Part shown: positions 8,321-14,695 of the stretch, piece by piece
Layout of the letters: each line of letters opens with the position of its first letter
Position numbering within the stretch: the first letter of the stretch is position 1
Origin: Flavobacteriia bacterium
Lineage (GTDB): Bacteria > Bacteroidota > Bacteroidia > Flavobacteriales_D > Crocinitomicaceae
Direction: 5' to 3'
DNA: 64,000 nt
NCBI GenBank assembly: GCA_016183815.1
Contig: JACPDW010000010.1
Coordinates: forward strand, 186,001-250,000
The notes under the pieces: model-generated
The model's input: only the letters and a program-made list of their open reading frames with translations
What the model was told of the DNA's origin: nothing
Database searches by the model: none
Program-made: the position numbers and the translations under genes

Positions 8321-8523
8321 AATTTTAAAGGATCAATCTCTTTAAAATTATCGTTTTTTAATATTTTATTTATTCCCTCAACAAATTCTTGGTTATAGAT
8401 TTTATCATCAGTCTTAACAGAACTAAAATCAGTGTCTATAATTTTCACAAAAGAAAGATTTTTCAAATACTCCAAAAGAGCTTTAGCTTCTTTTCTTTTG
8501 TTATTTATCGATAGTTGTACCAT
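8317..8523 (-). CDS. Putative YoeB-cognate antitoxin
   Basis: A 68-residue acidic/basic protein, MVQLSINNKRKEAKALLEYL, ending EIDPLKL. It overlaps the toxin start by four bases (ATGA), the usual organisation of antitoxin-toxin operons. The central helix K.A.ALLEYLKNL is common in small Bacteroidota antitoxins paired with YoeB, although I see no full YefM or Phd domain. It starts 19 bp after a TAACTTTG -7 element (complement of 8542-8549). An upstream in-frame TTG at 8544 lies on the promoter itself and is unlikely. With its toxin broken the gene may persist as a leftover. Confidence 0.6.
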   Translation of the reverse strand: MVQLSINNKRKEAKALLEYLKNLSFVKIIDTDFSSVKTDDKIYNQEFVEGINKILKNDNFKEIDPLKL

Positions 8524-8541
8524 GATTTTTAGTTTATTACA

Positions 8542-8576
8542 CAAAGTTACAAAATATTTTTAAAATAAAAAACTCC
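8542..8576 (-). promoter_or_regulatory. Promoter with half of a type-B terminator module
   Basis: TAACTTTG (complement of 8542-8549) is preceded on the minus strand by GGGAGTTTTTT. The same block stands at 9296-9354, where the partner arm is intact; here the second arm is lost, so only the promoter part is likely to work. Confidence 0.45.
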
Positions 8577-8654
8577 CGATTTTTGAAAGCAAGAAGGATG
8601 ATTTACCAACGAATTTCTCGTTAACGAAGCAACGAGGAATTTACAAAACAGTAG

Positions 8655-9290
8655 TTAATCAATTGTATAAAAATCAGCAGTAAGATAAAAAACAGTATCT
8701 ATAAAAAACAAATCCCCATTTTTAGTTAATACATTTTCATCGTGTAAATCTTCAAGAATTATCCCTAATTCAGGGCTGTAGTAATCATTATTTTTTGTGT
8801 TATTAAAGCCATTTTCTGTTAAAAAGGTTTTAACATTTTCTAATTCTGTGGCCTCATTTGCTTTTACATAAACTTGTTCAACGACGGCATATAGTGAACC
8901 ATTGAAATAATAAAATCCTTTCAAATCATATGCGGTAGCTGGGAAAAAGTAATTGTTTACTAATAAATTGTGCAAATAATCTATCCATGAAGTGTAATAT
9001 ATGGAATCATTAAGCTTTAGAACTGTTTTGCTATTTTTTAGATATACTCTTTGTTCAGCTCCTTCTGAAACGAATTTATTAAAATCTATATCCTTTACCC
9101 AAAGGTTGTTATTTTCAATGAAATGAGTTAATTTTTCTGTTTCTTGATTTTTGTTTTGCTTACCGTTTTCAACCAAAGCACTTGTTCCTTCGCTTCCTTT
9201 AAGGTAACAGGTAATTGTTTGGATAAGTTTTCCAAATTTAACTTTGCTCTTTCCTGAAATGATATTTTGTAGTTCATATTTTAAATTCAT
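8655..9290 (-). CDS. Polyvalent-protein-type kinase (small protein kinase-like domain)
   Basis: A 211-residue protein with a minimal kinase fold. A glycine-rich start EGAEQRVYLK leads to TVLKLND, which would supply the ATP-binding Lys. The catalytic region reads GIILEDLHDENVLT, with Asp and Asn in H/D..N spacing, followed by LFFIDTVF, whose Asp would act as the metal-binding DFG-like residue. This pattern fits the kinase domain described from phage and conjugative-element polyvalent proteins. Its targets are unknown. It stands alone with its own terminator and promoter, and the start ATG is only six bases from the -7 element, so the mRNA should be nearly leaderless. Its presence supports a mobile-element origin for this patch. 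Confidence 0.6.
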   Translation of the reverse strand: MNLKYELQNIISGKSKVKFGKLIQTITCYLKGSEGTSALVENGKQNKNQETEKLTHFIENNNLWVKDIDFNKFVSEGAEQRVYLKNSKTVLKLNDSIYYTSWIDYLHNLLVNNYFFPATAYDLKGFYYFNGSLYAVVEQVYVKANEATELENVKTFLTENGFNNTKNNDYYSPELGIILEDLHDENVLTKNGDLFFIDTVFYLTADFYTID

Positions 9291-9295
9291 TTATA

Positions 9296-9354
9296 CAAAG
9301 TTACAAAATATTTTTAAAATAAAAAACTCCCGATTTTTGAAAAAAAGGGAGTTT
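9296..9354 (-). terminator. Type-B terminator+promoter module
   Basis: AAACTCCC (9324-9331) and GGGAGTTT (9347-9354) form a perfect 8-bp stem with a 15-base loop. On the minus strand the stem is followed by TTT-A-TTTT, an intrinsic terminator for the T9SS remnant ending at 9377. TAACTTTG (complement of 9296-9303) follows as the promoter of the kinase gene. Confidence 0.65.
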
Positions 9355-9376
9355 GATTAATACTGTATAATTAGGT

Positions 9377-9560
9377 TTATTCTACTACAAATTTTTCTCG
9401 TACATTTCCGATTTCTACAAAATAAATGCCTTTGGAAAAGTTGGAAACAGCGATAGTTTCTGTTGTTCCGTTAACTTTTTTTCAGTAGTTTTTGCCCTGA
9501 ATTAAAAGTACAAATTTTCATTTTGTAAAGGTGTATTGAATTTTAGGTCTAATAGACTAA
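9377..9560 (-). pseudogene. T9SS-cargo gene remnant: sorting domain with a frameshift
   Basis: On the minus strand one frame reads LLDLKFNTPLQNENLY and, after a one-base slip at the AAAA run 9504-9507, the next reads FNSGQKLLKK, VNGTTETIAV, SNFSKGIYFVEIGN and VREKFVVE to a TAA at 9377. Joined, this is a classic T9SS type A C-terminal sorting domain. The body of the gene is absent: the remnant abuts the palindromic repeat at 9564-9619, and beyond that an ATG at 9654 follows a promoter-like module. The gene seems to have collapsed around the repeat. Confidence 0.65.
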
Positions 9561-9563
9561 ATT

Positions 9564-9619
9564 CTTACTTTCTCAGTGGTTAATATTTTTACAAGTAAGA
9601 CAGTAAGAGAAGTAAGGGG
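9564..9619. repeat. Solo copy of the palindromic repeat family
   Basis: The left arm CTTACTTTCTCAGTGG is followed by TTAATATTTTT and then ACAAGTAAGACAGTAAG and AGAAGTAAGGGG. The arms pair as CTTACTT/AAGTAAG plus CTC/GAG. The same unit forms tandem arrays at 13541-13745 and 14249-14370. Confidence 0.7.
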
Positions 9620-9654
9620 TTTATTATGTTGATTGTTTTCAATATTCGAAACAT

Positions 9655-9715
9655 TTTCAAACAAAGACACAAAAATTATTCCAAAAAAAAACTCCCAACA
9701 AAAAGTTGAGAGCTT
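9655..9715 (-). promoter_or_regulatory. Terminator+promoter module, copy 3 (decayed promoter)
   Basis: Minus strand: CTCTCAAC, T5 loop, GTTGGGAG, then a T9 tract, a good intrinsic terminator for the T9SS tail ending at 9739. The following -7 position reads TGTCTTTG, so TA has become TG and the promoter is probably weak or dead. Only the collapsed T9SS gene lies downstream. Confidence 0.55.
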
Positions 9716-9738
9716 AACTATATTTGATTTAACAAATT

Positions 9739-9854
9739 TTATTCTACTACAAATTTTTCTCTAACATTTCCGATTTCTACAAAATAAATGCCTTTGGAAA
9801 AATTGGAAACATCAATGATTTCTTTAGTTCCATTAATGCTTAATGTTATTAAAT
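9739..9854 (-). pseudogene. Orphan T9SS type A sorting tail
   Basis: The minus-strand frame EIDLITLSINGTKEIIDV then SNFSKGIYFVEIGN and VREKFVVE stops at 9739. It is almost identical to the tail ending at 9377. It has no start codon, and a stop lies just upstream in frame, inside the lipoprotein gene. It is a detached 3' end of a secreted-protein gene. Confidence 0.6.
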
Positions 9855-10286
9855 CTATTTCTTTCCTTTTTTAATTGGTATAATTTGTTTTGAATTAAAG
9901 TCTTTGTTTAATTCGAGTAAAGGAATTTCTTCTTTTGTAATTGGTCTGAAATTTTTATATTTACCAGGATAACCCATAACAACAACTTTTGTTTCTTTAA
10001 AAGATTGAGAAATTTCAAAAATTGGCTCAATTATTACATCTGAATTTGATTTTTTCATAGCATTATAAATAGCATTTGTTTTAGCTATTTCAATTTCCAC
10101 ACCTCTCTCTTCAATTGATTCTCCAGTTACTTTGTTCTCGTCTATAATCAAATCAACTAACACTTGTTTTTGAATCACCCCAGTATCAATAATTTTCATT
10201 GTTTTAAGAGTTCTTGTTTTTACAGTTCCGCAAGAACTAACAAGTAGAGTTGTACAAATTATTCCAAAAAAAATATTTTTGTTCAT
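9855..10286 (-). CDS. Putative lipoprotein of unknown function
   Basis: A 143-residue protein with a lipoprotein signal: MNKNIFFGIICTTLLVSSC, lipobox LVSSC with Cys19. The mature part contains TRTLKTMKIIDTGVIQKQ, VLVDLIIDENKVTGE and VEIEIAKTNAIYNAMKKS, then DVIIEPIFEI. It suggests a small periplasmic-facing alpha/beta domain resembling conserved Bacteroidota lipoproteins with no known function. The frame is open upstream to 10340, but the ATG at 10286 starts the signal peptide directly. A TATCTTTG element (complement of 10385-10392) in the duplicated promoter region would drive it with a leader of about 95 bases. The protein ends KKGKK. Confidence 0.65.
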   Translation of the reverse strand: MNKNIFFGIICTTLLVSSCGTVKTRTLKTMKIIDTGVIQKQVLVDLIIDENKVTGESIEERGVEIEIAKTNAIYNAMKKSNSDVIIEPIFEISQSFKETKVVVMGYPGKYKNFRPITKEEIPLLELNKDFNSKQIIPIKKGKK

Positions 10287-10383
10287 TTTTAAATTTTTTA
10301 AATTCCTGCCTACTCTTCGGTTTTTCTGCTTCCACCACAATTTTTAAACCTACTAATATCAGTTGTATTTTAAAAATACTACG

Positions 10384-10565
10384 ACAAAGATAACAAAATT
10401 TCTCGATAACGTGCATATTATGTACATTATTTTTCACATTTACTTACTCAACTTTGTAACTTTATGATACATAGAGGAGAAGTAATTGAGCAGGCTGTGA
10501 GAAATAGTGGGATGTCAATTACTAAAATTGCTCAAAAAATAGGTAAAAGTAGAAGATGGATGTAT
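10384..10565. repeat. 182-bp direct duplication, copy 1
   Basis: The sequence matches 12972-13153 with one visible mismatch (a C/T difference in the GTAYATTAT stretch). It contains a minus-strand TATCTTTG promoter element and, on the plus strand, the first 34 codons of an HTH gene. The copies lie 2588 bp apart in the same orientation. Confidence 0.9.
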
Positions 10566-10750
10566 CTCCAAATGTGGATTTGGAAATTATTATGAAAATT
10601 GGCTTACTACTAAATTACGATTTTTCAAAAAAAATAAAATTTCCTAATAACACTTATATTTTATCAGAACCACCTGCGCAAAGTTACTAGCTCAATGAAA
10701 ATTCTGAAAATTATTAGAGAGAGAAGTATTCTTTTCGCGTCTGCTTCTAG
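10464..10750 (+). pseudogene. HTH regulator gene, broken copy
   Basis: ATG 10464 begins MIHRGEVIEQAVRNSGMSIT with KIAQKIGKSRRWMY, identical to the gene at 13052. After WMY the frame is lost by a deletion. In the next frame the protein continues PNVDLEIIMKIGLLLNYDFS, KKIKFPNNTYILSEPPAQSY, then a TAG, LNENSENY, another TAG and REKY. Together these give the body that the 13052 copy partly lacks. At least one frameshift and two stops make it non-functional. Confidence 0.7.
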
Positions 10751-10777
10751 TTGAAATACATTAAAGCCAAATTATAT

Positions 10778-10936
10778 TATGGAAATGTTTTATAAATATC
10801 TTCTCGTTTATCAAAAACAACAAAAGTAACAACATTACATTCAAATTGAATACCAAATCTATTAATACCTAATTTTATTCTATAAAGGTAGAATAACCAA
10901 TTTCTTAATTTTTTATTGATTTTAAAAATTAACTTT
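10778..10936 (-). pseudogene. RelE/StbE-type toxin remnant (3' half)
   Basis: The minus-strand frame reads LRNWLFYLYRIKLGINRFG, IQFECNVVTFVVFDKREDIY, KTFP and stops at 10778. Y.IR.G..R.G, then V.F...F.KR.DIY..FP, is the C-terminal half of RelE-family toxins. An in-frame stop lies just upstream and there is no start codon or antitoxin. Confidence 0.6.
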
Positions 10937-10970
10937 TATAAACAAAATTCATTTACCTAATTCATATAAA

Positions 10971-11456
10971 TCAAATTAATTGAGGTAAAATATTATTTCT
11001 AACCAGATTAAATATTGCCTGTAAATAGAAATTCAAACTCGTTTGTCTATCTGTTTTAGCTGTTATTTTTGCTAATGGAACAACTGTTGTATTTTGATCA
11101 GTTAAACCAATTTTCTCAATTGTTTTTGTGTATAGACTATCAGGTGGAATTCTAGATGCCATAACAACTAAGTTTAAGTGAATGTTTTTTTGTTTTATAC
11201 TTTTAAGATAATTTTTTAACCAGTCAATAGATGTTTCATAATCAGCCCATGAATAGCATAAAATGTATTTTTCGCCGTTTTTCAAAACAACATAAAAATC
11301 ATGTACATCTATAGGCAGACCATAAAAATCATTATCAGTTGTATCTCGAAAATCGTCCATAATTTCAAAGCCTTGTCTGTTCAATTCTAATGCAATCCTA
11401 CCAACTAGAGTAGTTTTTCCTGAATTTTGTTGACCGGCTAAAAGTAAGTACATCAT
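10971..11456 (-). CDS. P-loop NTPase of unknown function
   Basis: A 161-residue soluble protein opening with MMYLLLAGQQNSGKTTLVGR, a Walker A loop (GQQNSGKT). Residues 60-67 (KYILCYSWAD) could provide the Walker B strand, and NLVVMASRIPPDSLY looks like a later strand of the same fold. This resembles a small NTPase or kinase-like protein rather than a complete GTPase, since I see no NKxD motif. Two adjacent ATGs are possible starts. The gene follows the T9SS beta-propeller gene by 17 bp on the same strand, so the two are probably co-transcribed, although a functional link is not obvious. Confidence 0.6.
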   Translation of the reverse strand: MMYLLLAGQQNSGKTTLVGRIALELNRQGFEIMDDFRDTTDNDFYGLPIDVHDFYVVLKNGEKYILCYSWADYETSIDWLKNYLKSIKQKNIHLNLVVMASRIPPDSLYTKTIEKIGLTDQNTTVVPLAKITAKTDRQTSLNFYLQAIFNLVRNNILPQLI

Positions 11457-11473
11457 GTTTATCCAAATAAATA

Positions 11474-12961
11474 TTATTCTACAACAACTTTTTCAATCCA
11501 TCTTTTGTTTTCTTCAATTATTGAAACAAAATAAACTCCACTTTTTTCTACATTGATTTCCATTTTTTTTCCTGAATGCATTGTTTCATCATAAATAATT
11601 TGACTCAAATAATTTTGAATTAAAATCTTAGAATTATTAAAAGGAAAAACAATTTTAACTTTTCCTGTTGTAGGATTTGGCGAAAGCTGCATTTTTATAT
11701 CTTCACTTAATTCCTTAGAATTTGCTATATAATTTTCCGAAAGTTTTACAGTTAAAATTTTAATCCCTATAGATCCAGTAACATAAATATTATTATTTAA
11801 ATCAAGATATAACTCACGACAAACTGGATTTTCATTTACTAAAAAAATACTGTCCCAAATTAATTCTCCATTAGATGAATAATTAAGCAGTAAATATTTA
11901 CGTCCTAATACATGAATATTATCATTATTATCTACAGCCAAATCATTAGGATATTCATTATTATTAAAATATTCTTTTTGCCAAATTAAATTCAAATTAC
12001 TGTTTAACTTTTGAACTACAATATCATAATTGTTATTAGGTTTTTTACACCATCCAGTAGTAATAATGTTATTTTCACTATCATGTGCAATAAACCTTAA
12101 ATCATTACTAATATAATCCGCTGCAACAAAGGTTGAGTTATAGAGTAAATTCCCTTGAGTATCATACTTCTTTATAATATTACCAATTGGACTTGTATAA
12201 AATACATTTAAATCTGAATCTATTATAACATGCACTGAAGACTCATTTGCTTGTGCAAAAGTTAAATTAACATCAGACCATAATAATTGTCCATTAATGT
12301 CATATTTTAATAATCCAAAAAATCCTGCAACATAAATATTGTCATTTTCACTAACTTTAATTTCTAAACCTTCATCATCCCACGATGTATTGCCACTGTC
12401 AAATATAGAATGCCATAATTCATTTCCATTTGTATCATACTTTATTGTTAGACAATCTATATTTGTACCCTCAAAATCACCTGAACCAGTTACAATTACT
12501 CCTCCAGAATTATCTAAACTTAAACTATTTGCCTGATCCATACCACCACTGTCAAATGTTGTAAACCAAATAATTTCTCCAATTTTATTTATTTTTACAA
12601 CAACTATATCAAATCCTGTATTTACTTCTGTAAAACAAACATATACATTACCAAGCTCATCACAAGTTATCATTTGATCACCACCCCCGTTTACAGTACC
12701 AACATGCACATTGTTTAATAATTTTTTCGTCCAAATTGTATCTCCAAAATTATTTAATCTCACTATAATAAAGTTGTAAAAAGGATTTACACCATTACAA
12801 CTTCCAGCAACATAGATAAAACTATCTTTTAAGACTATGTCCTCACCTATAGGTTGAACGAAATTTTCAACATCATTATTATTAGACCAATTTACGAATG
12901 GTTGGGCAATGCAATTTGTTGTTAAGACCACCATTAATAAAACAATTTTTTTCATTTTCAT
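11474..12961 (-). CDS. T9SS-secreted beta-propeller (SBBP-like repeat) protein
   Basis: A 495-residue secreted protein. The signal peptide MKMKKIVLLMVVLTTNCIAQ is followed by about seven repeats of roughly 50 residues with the pattern I.V.GS..., D....KYD.NG..LW, as in LTIKYDTNGNELWHSIFDSG and GLLKYDINGQLLWS. This is typical of SBBP-type beta-propellers. The C-terminal 70 residues are a T9SS type A sorting domain (SPNPTTGKVKIVFPF, then KSGVYFVSI, then EKVVVE), so the protein should cross the outer membrane and be displayed or released. Its promoter (TATCTTTG, complement of 12973-12980) lies in the duplicated 182-bp block. Ligand unknown. Confidence 0.85.
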   Translation of the reverse strand: MKMKKIVLLMVVLTTNCIAQPFVNWSNNNDVENFVQPIGEDIVLKDSFIYVAGSCNGVNPFYNFIIVRLNNFGDTIWTKKLLNNVHVGTVNGGGDQMITCDELGNVYVCFTEVNTGFDIVVVKINKIGEIIWFTTFDSGGMDQANSLSLDNSGGVIVTGSGDFEGTNIDCLTIKYDTNGNELWHSIFDSGNTSWDDEGLEIKVSENDNIYVAGFFGLLKYDINGQLLWSDVNLTFAQANESSVHVIIDSDLNVFYTSPIGNIIKKYDTQGNLLYNSTFVAADYISNDLRFIAHDSENNIITTGWCKKPNNNYDIVVQKLNSNLNLIWQKEYFNNNEYPNDLAVDNNDNIHVLGRKYLLLNYSSNGELIWDSIFLVNENPVCRELYLDLNNNIYVTGSIGIKILTVKLSENYIANSKELSEDIKMQLSPNPTTGKVKIVFPFNNSKILIQNYLSQIIYDETMHSGKKMEINVEKSGVYFVSIIEENKRWIEKVVVE

Positions 12962-12971
12962 CAGATTTTTT

Positions 12972-13153
12972 ACAAAGATAACAAAATTTCTCGATAACGT
13001 GCATATTATGTATATTATTTTTCACATTTACTTACTCAACTTTGTAACTTTATGATACATAGAGGAGAAGTAATTGAGCAGGCTGTGAGAAATAGTGGGA
13101 TGTCAATTACTAAAATTGCTCAAAAAATAGGTAAAAGTAGAAGATGGATGTAT
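12972..13153. repeat. 182-bp direct duplication, copy 2
   Basis: It is near-identical to 10384-10565. Here the minus-strand promoter faces the beta-propeller gene and the plus-strand part starts the HTH gene at 13052. The shared divergent region probably also carries the regulator's own binding site; a candidate is the GTGCATATTATGTA stretch. Confidence 0.9.
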
Positions 13154-13351
13154 CATATAGAAACAATGTTTAAAATCGGGAAAATAATCAATTATAATTT
13201 TTCTTCGGATATAAACATATCAAATCTAAGCATAGAAAAATCCTCTTATACTATGCAAGTTGAAGAAAACAAAAACGAAAACTATTGGCAAGAGAAATAC
13301 TTGGCTCTTTTAGAAGAACATGCAGAATTGTTGAGAAAACTGAATAAATAG
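13052..13351 (+). CDS. Small HTH regulator with coiled-coil C-terminus
   Basis: A 99-residue protein. Residues 1-34 (RGEVIEQAVRNSGMSITKIA, QKIGKSRRWMYH) form the first helices of a lambda-repressor-like HTH. Compared with the broken copy at 10464, about eight codons after WMYH seem to be missing in frame, removing part of the helix that would follow. The C-terminus NENYWQEKYLALLEEHAELL is a short coiled coil, likely for dimerisation. It is transcribed divergently from the beta-propeller gene and could repress both. Because of the internal deletion, DNA binding may be impaired. Such regulators are common in Bacteroidota accessory DNA. Confidence 0.6.
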   Translation: MIHRGEVIEQAVRNSGMSITKIAQKIGKSRRWMYHIETMFKIGKIINYNFSSDINISNLSIEKSSYTMQVEENKNENYWQEKYLALLEEHAELLRKLNK

Positions 13352-13375
13352 AGTTTGTTTTTTCGTCTTAAATAA

Positions 13376-13538
13376 TATTTTTTTAAATCCCTTTCGTTCT
13401 TCGATGGAAACAATGGCTATATTATCAATATTATCTCTGAAAACGAACGTAGATTGTACGAAAAACAAATTGAGGGTTTAAAAAAAAGAGGAGGTTGAAC
13501 ATTTGAAGGGTATGTTGGAGAGGTTTGCTTTAAAGTGA
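13376..13538 (+). pseudogene. Coiled-coil tail of another HTH gene, frameshifted
   Basis: The frame LSFFDGNNGYIINIISENER then RLYEKQIEGLKK is broken in an A8 run (13480-13487). One base less would continue EEVEHLKGMLERFALK to the TGA at 13536. This resembles the C-terminal half of regulators of the same general type as the 13052 gene. No start codon is present. Confidence 0.5.
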
Positions 13539-13540
13539 GG

Positions 13541-13745
13541 TTAAAATTTTTACAAGTAAGACAGTAAGAATAGTAAGGGGGTTTTAGATAATAATTGATT
13601 AATTTCTTACTTTCTCAGTGGTTAATATTTTTACAAGTAAGACAGTAAGAGAAGTAAGGGGTTTTTAGATAATAATTGGTTAATTTCTTACTTTCTTAGT
13701 GGTTATTTTTTTTACAAGTAAGACAGTAAGAATAGTAAGGGGTTT
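13541..13745. repeat. Tandem array of the approximately 81-bp palindromic repeat
   Basis: The core ACAAGTAAGACAGTAAG starts at 13552, 13633 and 13714, exactly 81 bp apart. Left arms CTTACTTTCTYAGTGG precede the second and third cores. The first unit lacks its left arm. Between units lies a conserved linker of the form TTAGATAATAATTGRTTAAT. Since the linker is conserved, this is a tandem repeat and not a CRISPR array. Confidence 0.85.
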
Positions 13746-13781
13746 TGGATATGTATTTGTTACAAGGAAGTTATATAAAAA

Positions 13782-14186
13782 CTATTCTAAAAGATTGAAA
13801 TATTCTCCAACAAATGTTTTAAATCCATCCTCATAAAGATTGTAACTATTAAAATTTACAAGTAAACCTTTTGGAGATTTAAGCAATTTCATATAAGTTA
13901 GAACTTGTGCATCAAAGATAGGCGAAAATTCTTTAACAGATTTTAGTTCTACAACAACACAATTTTCAATAAATAAATCACATCTTAATTGTGTATTAAT
14001 TTCTAATCCTTTGTAAACTACAGGTATAATCAATTCTTTATCATAAGAATAATTATTCAACTCTAATTCTTTAACTAAACAAGAATGATAAACACTTTCT
14101 AACAAACCTGGACCTAAGTTTTTATGAACTTCAATGCATAAGCCAAAAACTTTATAAGCGATATTATTAACTTCTTTTTTTTTCAT
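13782..14186 (-). CDS. GxxExxY family putative nuclease (PDDEXK_3)
   Basis: A 134-residue protein carrying the defining motif GLLESVY within HKNLGPGLLESVYHSCLVKE. RCDLFIENCVVVELKSVKEF follows, with the Asp and E-L-K of a PD-(D/E)XK core, then AQVLTYMKLL and GLLVNF. Length and order match the family. GxxExxY proteins are widespread in environmental Bacteroidota and have no settled function; a nuclease fold is clear, activity is inferred. The gene lies alone between two arrays of the same palindromic repeat, 13541-13745 and 14249-14370, with the stop 37 bp and the start 63 bp from them. This suggests that the gene and repeats move or are maintained together. Confidence 0.8.
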   Translation of the reverse strand: MKKKEVNNIAYKVFGLCIEVHKNLGPGLLESVYHSCLVKELELNNYSYDKELIIPVVYKGLEINTQLRCDLFIENCVVVELKSVKEFSPIFDAQVLTYMKLLKSPKGLLVNFNSYNLYEDGFKTFVGEYFNLLE

Positions 14187-14248
14187 ATTTATTTAAATTG
14201 GAAATTGAATTTAATAATTAATTTAGACTTTTACAAATTTTAGTGAGA

Positions 14249-14370
14249 TTTTTTTCACAAGTAAGACAGTAAGAGAAGTAAGGGGTTTATTGGTTAATTA
14301 TTGATTTAATTCTTACTTTCTTAGTGGTTTATTTTTTCACATGTAAGACAGTAAGAATAGTAAGTGGGTT
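14249..14370. repeat. Second tandem array of the palindromic repeat
   Basis: Cores start at 14257 (ACAAGTAAGACAGTAAG) and 14339 (ACATGTAAGACAGTAAG), 82 bp apart. The second has its left arm CTTACTTTCTTAGTGG at 14312-14327. As in the first array, the leading unit lacks a left arm. Confidence 0.8.
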
Positions 14371-14680
14371 TACGAAATGTTTTACTATTTACCTTCGGTT
14401 CTACTTCGCGGTCATACAATCTTTGTGTTTTTTTTCTCAACTCGAAAAATCGCATCTATTCTCTACATTAAACCCGAAAAAGTTATCACTTTTAACGAAC
14501 TAATGGTGTTTAATTTGATTCAAATTTAATTGATGAATAAATAGTACAAAATCCAATCACATATACTTAAAAAATGTGGAATAGCTATGAAAATAAGAAT
14601 TATGGTGACGCAGAGTTAGGAAATCCAGCGAAGCTTTGTGTATTTTTAACATCTTTTTACATAAAACAATCAAGAATACT
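14371..14680. other. Spacer without a recognisable gene
   Basis: About 310 bp between the repeat array and gpmI. I see no open frame with family features. AAATCCAGCGAAG at 14619-14631 is shared with the hairpin at the right end of the mnmE island (27339-27351), probably a piece of a dispersed intergenic repeat. Confidence 0.4.
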
Positions 14681-14688
14681 TAACTTTG
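14681..14688 (+). promoter_or_regulatory. -7 element of gpmI
   Basis: TAACTTTG matches TAnnTTTG and ends eight bases before the ATG at 14696, which implies a nearly leaderless mRNA. Confidence 0.5.
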
Positions 14689-14695
14689 TTGGATC

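Noticed and set aside
9477-9482. Frameshift at the A6/T6 run in the T9SS remnant
   Set aside because: Counting the bases shows that the frame is continuous there; the slip is at 9504-9507.
13541-14370. CRISPR array
   Set aside because: Repeats have a regular 81/82-bp period, but the segments between cores are themselves conserved and no cas genes are near.
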